From CAG-552 sp964516925 (lineage in GTDB: Bacteria > Bacillota > Clostridia > Christensenellales > Pumilibacteraceae): DNA of 64,000 nt. The notes beneath the pieces are model-generated. The model worked only from the letters and a program-made list of their open reading frames with translations, did not search any database and was not told the DNA's origin. This document shows, piece by piece, positions 1 through 7,366 of the stretch. The stretch covers positions 1-64,000 of the forward strand of contig CAZEXL010000006.1 in NCBI GenBank assembly GCA_964516925.1, in the 5' to 3' direction. How positions within the stretch are numbered: the first letter of the stretch is position 1; each line of letters starts with the position of its first letter. A program made the position numbers and the translations under genes.

Positions 1-300
1 CCCTTGTGGCACCATTTGTCATTTAAAAATGTGTCCAAATCACTTGACCATTTTCCAAGGCGAAGAATCCCGCGGAAGCGAAACGTATGTTAGTACTACA
101 ATAACAGCAAAAAACAATCTTTATCCATACGTCACCAACGAGGAGCGTTAGTGAAGCGCGGCAATCTCTTCGTTAATCTTCTTACCTTTCGGCTTAGGTC
201 AAACGTACCATCATCTGGTCGATTTTCTTAATTTCTTTAAGATAGTTATCAACTAACGGATTTATTTGCTTTAAAAAATTATACTTATTGCAATAATACG
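1..300. other. Leading stretch without a supported gene
   Basis: No long open frame, tRNA or clear element is visible here. The first 60 bases contain spaced ACCATTT-like and TTGACCATTTT-like units that vaguely recall the ends of IS21-type insertion sequences, but no transposase or second end is present. On the minus strand a 39-codon frame (194-313) would encode a lysine/isoleucine-rich peptide. It lacks a convincing ribosome binding site and overlaps the promoter at 301-329, so it is not called as a gene. Confidence 0.4.
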
Positions 301-329
301 TTGACAAAAACATCAGAAATTAATATAAT
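301..329 (+). promoter_or_regulatory. Sigma-A promoter of the 767-codon gene
   Basis: TTGACA at 301-306 and TATAAT at 324-329 are separated by exactly 17 bases, a perfect consensus. Transcription would start near 336 and give a leader of about 150 nt before the gene at 489. The leader is AT-rich with no obvious riboswitch. Confidence 0.75.
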
Positions 330-488
330 AAAATCAATTGTTAATATTAAAAGAACGTAATAAACGGAACGATTCGATTTTCTTGTAACGGTAAAATTTA
401 ATTAAGAAAAAAGAACTATGCAACATTAAATAACGGCAAATTTTTGGAGTAAAAGCATGCTAATAACGCACCAAAAGGAGGGTAAGGT

Positions 489-2792
489 ATGAAGAATTTT
501 GTTAGCGCAATAATATCTCTTATAGTCATATATATAGTAGTTTTTATTTTGACTTTAATCTTATTACTGTCTTTTGGCGGTAACGTGGATGATAATTCCG
601 TTCGTATTTGTTCAATTATAACTTTATTAATTCTTGTAATTGCGTTTATCGGTTATATCGTCGCTGAACGTTTAAAGCTATCTACCAAGTCGCAAAACAC
701 AGCAAATAGCAATCTTGAAGAAGAATCTGTCGCTGAAATAGAAGAAGAATCTATCACTGAAGCAGAGGAAGAACAAACCGAAGCGACCGGAGAGGAAGAA
801 AAATTAAATAACGCAAACGACTCAAATGAAAATTATTTTAATCAAAATGCAGAAACAAATCAAGCAGTCGTTATTCCAACGACCGAAGAGTTGTCGTTAG
901 CGGTTGAAGAAATACAAATAGAAAAAGCGGAACCAAAAAAAGAAGAGGCATCCTCTAAACGCGCAATTGATATGATTGACGAATATTATTCGCAAGGTAA
1001 AACCGAGGAAAAAATGGACGACGTGGCGTGGGAAGCCATGCTTTATGGCGACGACGATATTAACGAATCTTTGTACGACGAAAGCAACGAATGTACTATG
1101 GCAATTGCACTCTCTGCCGCGATATCAGAAAAAGTTGTTACAAAAAACGATATCTATAAATATCGTTCAACGTGGGGGAATTGGGATTTTAAAAAAGCAT
1201 TGTTGGATGCATTCCCATCGCTTTTAGAAGACTTCGACGAAGAATCTTCGCATAATTTAAATCAAATTCTTGAAGATTTATACGTTTTTGATCCGGGCAA
1301 GGCTATTGTTTGCTTAAAATGGTTGTTGCACACTTTTACGCCTGAAGAAATGCGAAAGGTAAACGATGAAGATTCAAACAAGGATGACGACATAGAGGAA
1401 AAAATATTTGATGTGCAAGTAAGGACGTTAGGTTTGCTGTATGGGCATTTGGCAATTTACTATCGTAATGGCAATGTAGAAGACGCAATCAACAAAGCAA
1501 AGTATCTGTACGATTACGTGATTTCGGACAAATTGGTGGACGAACAATATTTTGGGAAAACCGTGTGGGAAAAACATGACTGTTTTTGGCTAGATCAACA
1601 AATGCGCTTTTTTGTATCGCTAGGCGATTATGAAAAAGCTATGGACGGATATAAACAATTTCTGGTGGGACAAAAGGGAAGGTACAACGACAACGATTTA
1701 TACCATTTTTGGGAACATTATATTATTAGTTTACACCAGCATATAAAAGAAAGAATACCTATAGAATTTTTTAATTTTGTAATCGATGAAGTCGAAAAAC
1801 TGGGAAAGTATGCCTCTAAATTAAAGGAAATAGTTAAAGAGAATATGAATTATTACGTTTTCGGCGAAAATAACGATTATGACGAAGACGATGACGACTA
1901 CGACGAAGACGATGATGATGGCGACAACGTCGAAAGTGTGCGAGAAAGCGTTGAGACGGAAGAACAAAAAGACGGAACGATCGATTTGAGTTTTATTCGT
2001 CGCGATCTAGAACAAGAAAAGGCAATTGGGATTAAAGATATCCGTTTGCATGCTTATTGGGCACCGACAAACGAGAAACGAATGATACTATTCGGTGAAA
2101 TAATAGTAGACCAATCGATTAAGTCCGGCTTTTATATTCAAGGTCTTGTCTTTGATAAGGACGGTGATTTATTGCAAACAAAGACAAACGGCGATTACGG
2201 CGATGGTAATTCTTGGTACGCGCGTAGGTGCGTAATGCCGGAATTGATTTTTACAAGGTATCCGCTTGTGCTTTCGTTTAATTTTGAGAGTAACGAAGTG
2301 CCTAACGGAACGACGATAAAGCTCGTGGCGCGCGTTGCAAAAGAAAGGGCTACAGACGTTGCGGTCGTGCCTAATGTAGGAGTTGCTACGCTTAACGTCG
2401 ATAACGAATTGGCGAAAATATCGTCTTGCGTCTGTGCGCAAGTGCAACGAATGGAAACGGGTGAGAAAATTCCCGGAGCGGCGGTTGGATATTACGTGGA
2501 AGATTATATCGGCGCCGACGAGATTAAATGCAATTTCTTTAAAGGCAGTAATTCTAACACTTTGGTTTTTACGACGATCGTTAAGGGGAACGTCGCAAAA
2601 GACGGACAGATTTATTATTTGTTCTACAACGAAAAAGAACAATTAATTGAGTACAGCATTAAACATTTGCGCGTAGATGAAAGCACGGAAAAGGCTTTTT
2701 CTGATTTTACGTTTATTCCTAAAAGCGAAAGAATCGGTAAAATTTTAGTATACGTCGGAGCTCACGCTAACGCGCTTCCGTCGCTTTTGTAA
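489..2792 (+). CDS. Membrane-anchored acidic protein of unknown function
   Basis: 767 residues. The start is fixed by an AAAGGAGGG site just upstream. Two hydrophobic segments (about residues 4-30 and 40-62) form a hairpin-like anchor. A glutamate-rich, low-complexity linker runs to about residue 160. A helical region follows at about 200-450, with repeated pairs resembling a tetratricopeptide-type solenoid. Next is an almost uninterrupted Asp/Glu run near residues 462-478, and then a beta-rich C-terminal part (about 490-767) that appears to hold two related sandwich-like domains. I recognise no named family and no catalytic motif. The layout suggests a scaffold or envelope-stress protein with a cytoplasmic solenoid, but that is inference. 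It appears to be transcribed alone from a consensus promoter and ends about 20 bases before an IS3 remnant. Confidence 0.75.
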   Translation: MKNFVSAIISLIVIYIVVFILTLILLLSFGGNVDDNSVRICSIITLLILVIAFIGYIVAERLKLSTKSQNTANSNLEEESVAEIEEESITEAEEEQTEATGEEEKLNNANDSNENYFNQNAETNQAVVIPTTEELSLAVEEIQIEKAEPKKEEASSKRAIDMIDEYYSQGKTEEKMDDVAWEAMLYGDDDINESLYDESNECTMAIALSAAISEKVVTKNDIYKYRSTWGNWDFKKALLDAFPSLLEDFDEESSHNLNQILEDLYVFDPGKAIVCLKWLLHTFTPEEMRKVNDEDSNKDDDIEEKIFDVQVRTLGLLYGHLAIYYRNGNVEDAINKAKYLYDYVISDKLVDEQYFGKTVWEKHDCFWLDQQMRFFVSLGDYEKAMDGYKQFLVGQKGRYNDNDLYHFWEHYIISLHQHIKERIPIEFFNFVIDEVEKLGKYASKLKEIVKENMNYYVFGENNDYDEDDDDYDEDDDDGDNVESVRESVETEEQKDGTIDLSFIRRDLEQEKAIGIKDIRLHAYWAPTNEKRMILFGEIIVDQSIKSGFYIQGLVFDKDGDLLQTKTNGDYGDGNSWYARRCVMPELIFTRYPLVLSFNFESNEVPNGTTIKLVARVAKERATDVAVVPNVGVATLNVDNELAKISSCVCAQVQRMETGEKIPGAAVGYYVEDYIGADEIKCNFFKGSNSNTLVFTTIVKGNVAKDGQIYYLFYNEKEQLIEYSIKHLRVDESTEKAFSDFTFIPKSERIGKILVYVGAHANALPSLL

Positions 2793-2820
2793 AAAATAAT
2801 TTAAAAATGCAAGCAAAAGA

Positions 2821-3255
2821 AGATTAAACTACCTTTCCCCTATAATGGATTTATACAACCGAGAGATTATCTCTTATTCGATTTCTAAAAGTCCAAACTT
2901 TTGGCAAACAAGAGAAATGCTGCAAGGATTATTTGAGAAACTCCCGAATGGAGCAAAGCCTTTGCTCCATTCGGATCAGGGCTGGCAATACCAAATGCGA
3001 GAATTTCAGCGTATGCTTGCCGAGCATGATATACGACAAAGCATGTCAAGGAAAGGCAACTGTTTGGATAATAGTTGTATGGAAAATTTCTTTGGTAGGT
3101 TGAAAACGGAAATGTTTTACGGGGAAACATTCCAAAGTACGGATGAATTCATCTGTACTTTGGAAGAATACCTTTGGTATTATAACAACGAGAGAATTTC
3201 TCTTAAATTAAAAGGAATGAGCCCTGTACAATACAGAACTCATTCGCAAATTTAA
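2821..3255 (+). pseudogene. Truncated IS3-family transposase (orfB, DDE integrase core)
   Basis: The frame is open from just after a stop at 2797 and becomes recognisable at about 2821 (LSPIMDLYNREIISYS, typical of the middle of the IS3 integrase core). The second catalytic aspartate lies in HSDQGWQYQ and the catalytic glutamate in NSCMENFFGRLKTE. The C-terminal YYNNERI and SPVQYR motifs are intact. The first aspartate (the TDVT region), the N-terminal half and orfA are absent, so the protein cannot be an active transposase. An ATG at 2845 would allow a 136-residue fragment to be made. Downstream lies the probable terminal repeat. Confidence 0.85.
2944..2974 (+). repeat. Perfect 14-bp inverted repeat inside the transposase
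   Basis: Arms 2944-2957 and 2961-2974 are exact reverse complements with a 3-base loop, in the codons for NGAKPLLHSD. The RNA would form a very stable hairpin inside the coding region, and the DNA could extrude a cruciform. Confidence 0.6.
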
Positions 3256-3324
3256 TATTTTTTTGTCTAAACTTTGGGGTTCACTTCATAAAGTTTGCTC
3301 TTTTTTTGCGTGTAAAAGAAGCTT

Positions 3325-3354
3325 GAATAATTTTGCATCAAAAAACAAATATTA
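3325..3354 (+). promoter_or_regulatory. Candidate forespore (sigma-G/F type) promoter for spoVA
   Basis: GAATA (3325-3329) and AATATTA (3348-3354) are 18 bases apart. They match the Bacillus sigma-G pattern GHATR-N18-CATWHTA except for the first base of the -10. spoVA operons are known to be forespore-expressed, and this site lies between the IS end and spoVAC. It is a short motif in AT-rich DNA, so chance is possible. Confidence 0.35.
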
Positions 3355-3368
3355 TTTTCGAGGCAGAT

Positions 3369-3455
3369 ATGAGAAGGATAGAAAGGAGTATTAACAACTT
3401 GTTTAACGAAGAAGATCGTGAAATATTTGTTAGAGTAAATGTAAATGAAAAATAA
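3369..3455 (+). CDS. 28-codon ORF overlapping the start of spoVAC
   Basis: An ATG-initiated frame of 28 codons, weakly preceded by CGAGG, ends 11 bases inside spoVAC. spoVAC itself has no clear ribosome binding site, so reading this frame could couple translation into spoVAC. The frame is open further upstream, back to a stop at 3324, and its composition looks protein-like (NLFNEEDREIFVRV). It may therefore be the C-terminal stub of a gene lost when the IS3 element arrived. No family is recognised. Confidence 0.35.
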   Translation: MRRIERSINNLFNEEDREIFVRVNVNEK

Positions 3456-3909
3456 TTCAAATGAGCGCAATCAAAGATATGAAAAATATGTCGAGTCAGT
3501 AACGCCAAAAACAGAAACGTGGCATTCATTATGGAATTCGTTTTGGATAGGCGGGCTAACTTGCACGATAGCGCAGATCGTAGGTGACGTATATTATGAG
3601 TTATTCCCACATCTTGGAAAAGATCTTATCGTAAGCTTTACTTCAATGACGATTATTACAATTGCGATATTATTTACAGGACTAGGCTTTTTTGACGTAA
3701 TAGCTCGAAAAGGCGGGGCGGGATCGTTTTTACCGATAACGGGTTTTGCAAACGCTATGGCGAGTGCCTCCATGGAATTTAAGACTGAAGGATTAATAAT
3801 GGGAACTTCCGTAAAAATGTTTTCGGTTGTCGGTCCTGTTGTGGTGAATGGAATCGTATGGTCGGCAGTTGCGGCGGTGATTAATGCGTTAATCATGGGA
3901 GGCGTATAA
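3445..3909 (+). CDS. spoVAC: Stage V sporulation protein AC
   Basis: 154 residues, close to the usual length (150 in Bacillus subtilis). It has a short hydrophilic N-terminus and four to five membrane segments. The family signature GGAGSFLPITGFANAMASA is followed by the SAMEFKTEG-like region (here SMEFKTEG). SpoVAC is a mechanosensitive-type inner-membrane channel subunit that helps move dipicolinic acid into the forespore and release it at germination. spoVAD follows after 5 bases and spoVAE after that, the usual C-D-E order. The other spoVA genes (AA, AB, AF) are absent, as in many Clostridia. No strong ribosome binding site precedes this ATG. Confidence 0.95.
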   Translation: MKNNSNERNQRYEKYVESVTPKTETWHSLWNSFWIGGLTCTIAQIVGDVYYELFPHLGKDLIVSFTSMTIITIAILFTGLGFFDVIARKGGAGSFLPITGFANAMASASMEFKTEGLIMGTSVKMFSVVGPVVVNGIVWSAVAAVINALIMGGV

Positions 3910-3914
3910 AGAAC

Positions 3915-4979
3915 ATGAACGTAATTTTGCATAAAGGAGAAAATTGCAATTTTATTGCAAACAAGCCAAGCGCAAAAACTACTGATGCAAAAAATCAAAC
4001 GATAGTTTTTAAAAATCCGCCGTATATTCAAGGCAGAATGAGCGTCGTGGGTGTAAAAGAGGGTAAGGGACCCGTAGGAAAATATTTTCATAGAGTTTTA
4101 TCCGATGATAAAATGGGCGAAAAGTGTTTTGAAAATGCCGAAATAAAAATGCTTACTGCCGCTATTAACGGCGCAGTTAAGGATTCGCACATTAATCCTA
4201 GTGATATAGATATGATTATTTCCGGCGATTTACTTAATCAAGTGACCACTTCTAACTACGTTGCAAGACAATATAACGTACCGTATCTTGGCGTTTATTC
4301 GGCGTGTTCAACTATGACCGAGGCACTTAATCTAGCGTCTACTTTTATCAGCGCGGGACACTTTAGTAATGTTATATGCTCTACGGCAAGTCATTTTGCG
4401 ACTGCAGAAAGAACGTTTAGATATCCGCTTGAATACGGTTGTCAAAGACCGCCTTACGCACAATGGACAGTTACGGGAGCCGCAAGTACCGTACTTTCGT
4501 CCAAGGGGAGCGGACCTAGAATTACGATGGGAGTTGTGGGCAGAGTGGTTGATTTCGGAGCAACAGACCTTAATAATATGGGTGCGGCAATGGCGCCGGC
4601 AGCTATGGATACGATGCTTGCGTTATTTAAAGAAACTAATTCAACGCCAAATGATTTTGATCTAATTATTACCGGGGATTTAGGCAAACTCGGATCGGAT
4701 ATTTTGCGTGATCTTATGATTGAGCAAGGCTATTATCTCGGGCAAAGATATATAGATTGCGGAAACATGATGTACGATTGTACTCAAAAATGCTATCAAG
4801 GCGGTAGCGGAGCGGCGTGTAGCGCTACGATATTTAATTCATACGTACTTGATAAAATAATTAACGGAACGTATAACAAGGTGGCATATTTTGCAACCGG
4901 AGCTTTAATGAGTACGCAAAGTTGCTATCAAGGCGAAAGTATACCGTGCATTTCGCATGCAATAGTTGTAGAGAGGTGA
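3915..4979 (+). CDS. spoVAD: Stage V sporulation protein AD
   Basis: 354 residues, slightly longer than the Bacillus protein because of an N-terminal extension of about 30 residues before the conserved VVGVKEGKGPVGKYF segment. It has a thiolase/ketoacyl-synthase-like fold, with conserved GDLLNQVTTSNYVARQ, GACSTMTEAL-type (here SACSTMTEAL), ERTFRYPLEYG and GGSGAACSA motifs. Family knowledge says SpoVAD binds dipicolinic acid and works with SpoVAC and SpoVAE in its transport. A GGAGG inside the last codons of spoVAC serves as ribosome binding site. An internal ATG at the conserved segment is an alternative start. Confidence 0.95.
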   Translation: MNVILHKGENCNFIANKPSAKTTDAKNQTIVFKNPPYIQGRMSVVGVKEGKGPVGKYFHRVLSDDKMGEKCFENAEIKMLTAAINGAVKDSHINPSDIDMIISGDLLNQVTTSNYVARQYNVPYLGVYSACSTMTEALNLASTFISAGHFSNVICSTASHFATAERTFRYPLEYGCQRPPYAQWTVTGAASTVLSSKGSGPRITMGVVGRVVDFGATDLNNMGAAMAPAAMDTMLALFKETNSTPNDFDLIITGDLGKLGSDILRDLMIEQGYYLGQRYIDCGNMMYDCTQKCYQGGSGAACSATIFNSYVLDKIINGTYNKVAYFATGALMSTQSCYQGESIPCISHAIVVER

Positions 4980-4982
4980 ATT

Positions 4983-5360
4983 ATGAATTCCATGATAGAA
5001 AACGTTTTAACGTATTTGGTTGTGTTTGCATCAGGTGGAGCTATTTGTGCCATTGCGCAAATACTAATAATAAAAACGAAACTAACACCTGCGCGGATAT
5101 TGGTAATTTTTTTAATCATAGGGATTGCCTTGGAGGGGATAGGTTTATATAAACCTATTAATGAGGTGCTGCAAGCCGGTATAAGTGTGCCGATTATAGG
5201 TTTTGGAGCGTCGTTAGCCCGCGGCGCAATAGAATATACGAAACAAATAGGTTTGCTTGGCGCCCTCGGCGGTGGGCTTATACGTAATGCGTTAGGCATA
5301 GGCACTGCGGTTGTGGCAAGTTACGTTGTAACGTTGTTGTTTTCTCCAAAGTCGAAGTAA
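4983..5360 (+). CDS. spoVAE: Stage V sporulation protein AE
   Basis: 125 residues with three to four hydrophobic helices and the family segment LTPARILVIFLIIGIALEG, then GFGASLARGA and LGGGLIRNALGIG. It matches the membrane SpoVAE (SpoVAEb) type, the third subunit of the dipicolinic acid channel. The start has a GAGAGGTGA site and lies 4 bases after spoVAD, so the three genes should be co-translated. Confidence 0.93.
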   Translation: MNSMIENVLTYLVVFASGGAICAIAQILIIKTKLTPARILVIFLIIGIALEGIGLYKPINEVLQAGISVPIIGFGASLARGAIEYTKQIGLLGALGGGLIRNALGIGTAVVASYVVTLLFSPKSK

Positions 5361-5391
5361 CATATTTACGGATCCAAACATATATCAATAT

Positions 5392-6036
5392 ATGTTTAAA
5401 GTTCGTAAAAGAAAGCTAAAAGTAATATTAGCAGTTTGCGTGTCGATTGCGCTTTTGGCGTTACATATAGTTATAAACGTTAATCCAATAATAAAAGAAG
5501 TTTCACAAAAAGAAGTTCAGGCGCTGGCAGAGATTGCTGTGAATAATGCTTGTGAAGAAGTATTAGAAAAATATCCTGTTTCGGATGTAGTAAATTACAA
5601 AACGGACGACGTCGGAAATTTGGTATTGATAACTACGAATACGGCAATAATGAACGTTATAGCAAGAAAAGCAACGGATTTATCGTATAAAAAATTATCT
5701 TCATTAGGTGAAAGCGGTGTTCCTGTGCCGCTTGGCAGTATGAGCGGAATAACGTTATTGTCGGGATGTGGACCTGATGTTTATGTTAAGGTTTGTCCCG
5801 TCGGCTCGATAGATTCAAACTTTAAATCGGAATTTGTTGCCGCAGGTATCAATCAAACGTGTCATAAAATTATACTTAACGTTAACAGCGACGTAAAAGT
5901 TATAATGCCGGGAATGAACAATATAGTAAAAACCGAAACGCAAATAGTTATATGCGAAAACATAATCGTTGGTAAGGTTCCCGAAACGTATTTAAACATC
6001 GATAATTTATCAGAGTTACTTAATCTTGTGCCGTGA
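5392..6036 (+). CDS. yunB: Sporulation protein YunB
   Basis: 214 residues: a basic N-terminus, one membrane segment (about residues 9-28), then an extracytoplasmic domain. The family signature is present as GVPVPLGSMSGITLLSGCGP, followed by VYVKVCPVG and an AGINQTCHKIILNV segment. YunB is a mother-cell sporulation protein in Bacillus of unclear biochemical role. It lies 31 bases after spoVAE and may be read through from it. The upstream ribosome binding site is weak. No terminator is visible before the T-box promoter that follows. Confidence 0.85.
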   Translation: MFKVRKRKLKVILAVCVSIALLALHIVINVNPIIKEVSQKEVQALAEIAVNNACEEVLEKYPVSDVVNYKTDDVGNLVLITTNTAIMNVIARKATDLSYKKLSSLGESGVPVPLGSMSGITLLSGCGPDVYVKVCPVGSIDSNFKSEFVAAGINQTCHKIILNVNSDVKVIMPGMNNIVKTETQIVICENIIVGKVPETYLNIDNLSELLNLVP

Positions 6037-6050
6037 ACACCCTAAAACGC

Positions 6051-6079
6051 TTGATTTTTATTTGTTGTTGTGCTAATAT
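6051..6079 (+). promoter_or_regulatory. Probable promoter of the pheS T-box leader
   Basis: TTGATT (6051-6056) and TAATAT (6074-6079) are 17 bases apart. An overlapping TATAAT lies at 6077-6082. The site is just upstream of the T-box leader. Confidence 0.5.
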
Positions 6080-6088
6080 AATAAGGCA

Positions 6089-6297
6089 GTGATTGTGGCA
6101 AAAGAAATGTTCAAATAACAGAGAGCGTTTGTAGCTGAGATAACGCGCGAACAACTATATTCACCACAGGAGCACGTTATTGAAGTAGTAGTAGGTAACC
6201 GTCGGGAAACGTAAATCCTAGAAATGAGGCCGCAAGGCGAAATTAGGTGGTACAGCGCAATACAAGCGCCCTAATATATACGTTAGGGGCGCTTTTT
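6089..6297 (+). promoter_or_regulatory. T-box riboswitch, phenylalanine-specific
   Basis: The leader contains an AGAGA-box region (CAGAGAGCG), a stem I closed by ATAACG/CGTTAT with specifier codon TTC (6160-6162, Phe), and the T-box AGGTGGTACAGCGC. The TGGT within it would pair with ACCA at the end of tRNA-Phe, whose discriminator base is A. An antiterminator (ATTAGG/CCTAAT, 6243-6275) competes with a terminator (GCGCCCTAA with TTAGGGGCGC, 6266-6292, then T5). Uncharged tRNA-Phe should favour the antiterminator and permit pheST transcription. Confidence 0.92.
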
Positions 6298-6340
6298 ATA
6301 TAAGTGCTAGGCGGCGATATACGTTAAATTCGGAGGAAAA

Positions 6341-7357
6341 ATGAAACAGAAAATTTGCAATCTTGTAAATCAAACAAAGAAAAAGCTTAATGCGGTTTCT
6401 TCTGCCAAGGAATTGACCGATTTAAAAGTTTCGATTTTAGGTAAAAACGGAGAGCTTACGTTGATTTTGCGTGGCTTGAAGGACTTATCCGATGATGAGC
6501 GTCCTTTAATGGGTAAAATCGTAAATGAAGCTAGGACGGAAATAGAGACTTTAATAAATAAAAGATACGTCGACCTTGAAAACAAGGAGCTTAACGAAAG
6601 GCTAATGAAAGAAAAGGTTGACATTACTATCGATCAAAAAACGGCTATCGGAAAAATTCATCCGCTTAATGTGATAAAGCGCAAGGCAATAGACTTTTTT
6701 GTTTCGATGGGATTTTTGGTTACCGATTCACCCGAAATCGAGACGACTTATTACAATTTTGACATGCTTAACATTCCGTTTGACCACCCGGCAAGAGAAA
6801 TGCAGGATACGTTTTTTGTAACGGAAAAAATACTTTTAAGGACGCAAACGTCGGCAGGACAAATTAGGACAATGGAAAAGATTAAGCCGCCTATAAAAAT
6901 GATTTCTCCCGGCAGAGTTTTTAGAAGCGACGAAGCGGATGCAACGCACACGCCGTGCTTCCATCAGTTAGAAGGCTTGGTTGTTGATAAGGGTATAACT
7001 ATGTGTGACCTTAAGGGCATTTTGGCATCGTTTGCAAAGCATTTCTTTTCTGAAAATTCGTCTATCAGGTTTCGGCCGTCGCATTTTCCGTTTACGGAAC
7101 CTAGTGTAGAAGTTGACGCCGCTTGTCCGCATTGTGGAGGTAAAGGCTGTAACGTTTGCAAAGGGACGGGTTGGATAGAAATTTTAGGTGCGGGCATGGT
7201 AAACAGGCACGTACTTAGCGGATGCGGAATTGATCCGGACGTTTACACGGGATTTGCTTTTGGTGTAGGTCTTGATCGCATTACGGCGATTTGCCATGGC
7301 ATAAACGATGCGCGTGTTCCGTTTGAAGGCGACGTGCGTTTCTTGAAACAGTTTTAG
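6341..7357 (+). CDS. pheS: Phenylalanyl-tRNA synthetase, alpha subunit
   Basis: 338 residues, normal length. An N-terminal coiled-coil arm (about 1-90) is followed by a class II catalytic core: motif 2 around PGRVFRSDEADATHTP (near residue 190), the bacterial zinc-ribbon-like CPHCGGKGCNVCKGTGW insertion (about 262-280), and motif 3 FGVGLDRI near the C-terminus. It charges tRNA-Phe as an alpha2beta2 enzyme with PheT, which starts 9 bases downstream. A GGAGG site precedes the ATG. Expression is set by the T-box leader upstream. Confidence 0.97.
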   Translation: MKQKICNLVNQTKKKLNAVSSAKELTDLKVSILGKNGELTLILRGLKDLSDDERPLMGKIVNEARTEIETLINKRYVDLENKELNERLMKEKVDITIDQKTAIGKIHPLNVIKRKAIDFFVSMGFLVTDSPEIETTYYNFDMLNIPFDHPAREMQDTFFVTEKILLRTQTSAGQIRTMEKIKPPIKMISPGRVFRSDEADATHTPCFHQLEGLVVDKGITMCDLKGILASFAKHFFSENSSIRFRPSHFPFTEPSVEVDAACPHCGGKGCNVCKGTGWIEILGAGMVNRHVLSGCGIDPDVYTGFAFGVGLDRITAICHGINDARVPFEGDVRFLKQF

Positions 7358-7366
7358 GAGGAAGCG

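Larger units (their letters stand above)
2815..3288 (+). mobile_element. 3'-terminal remnant of an IS3-family insertion sequence
   Basis: This stretch holds the C-terminal part of an IS3-family orfB transposase and, after its stop codon, a probable right terminal repeat (3264-3288, beginning TGTCTAAACTTTGGGG). No matching left end, no orfA with its helix-turn-helix, and no upstream half of orfB are present. The element is therefore a dead 5'-truncated copy, joined directly to the end of the preceding gene and lying upstream of the spoVA genes. Confidence 0.75.

Noticed and set aside
1..60. ACCATTT/TTGACCATTTT units resembling ends of IS21-type elements
   Set aside because: Only a few short matches by eye, with no transposase, no second end and no target repeat in view.
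194..313. 39-codon minus-strand frame near the left edge
   Set aside because: No ribosome site, overlaps the strong + strand promoter, and no recognisable sequence.
2169..2642. 157-codon minus-strand frame within the 767-residue gene
   Set aside because: Basic, arginine-rich composition typical of antisense shadows; no ribosome site.
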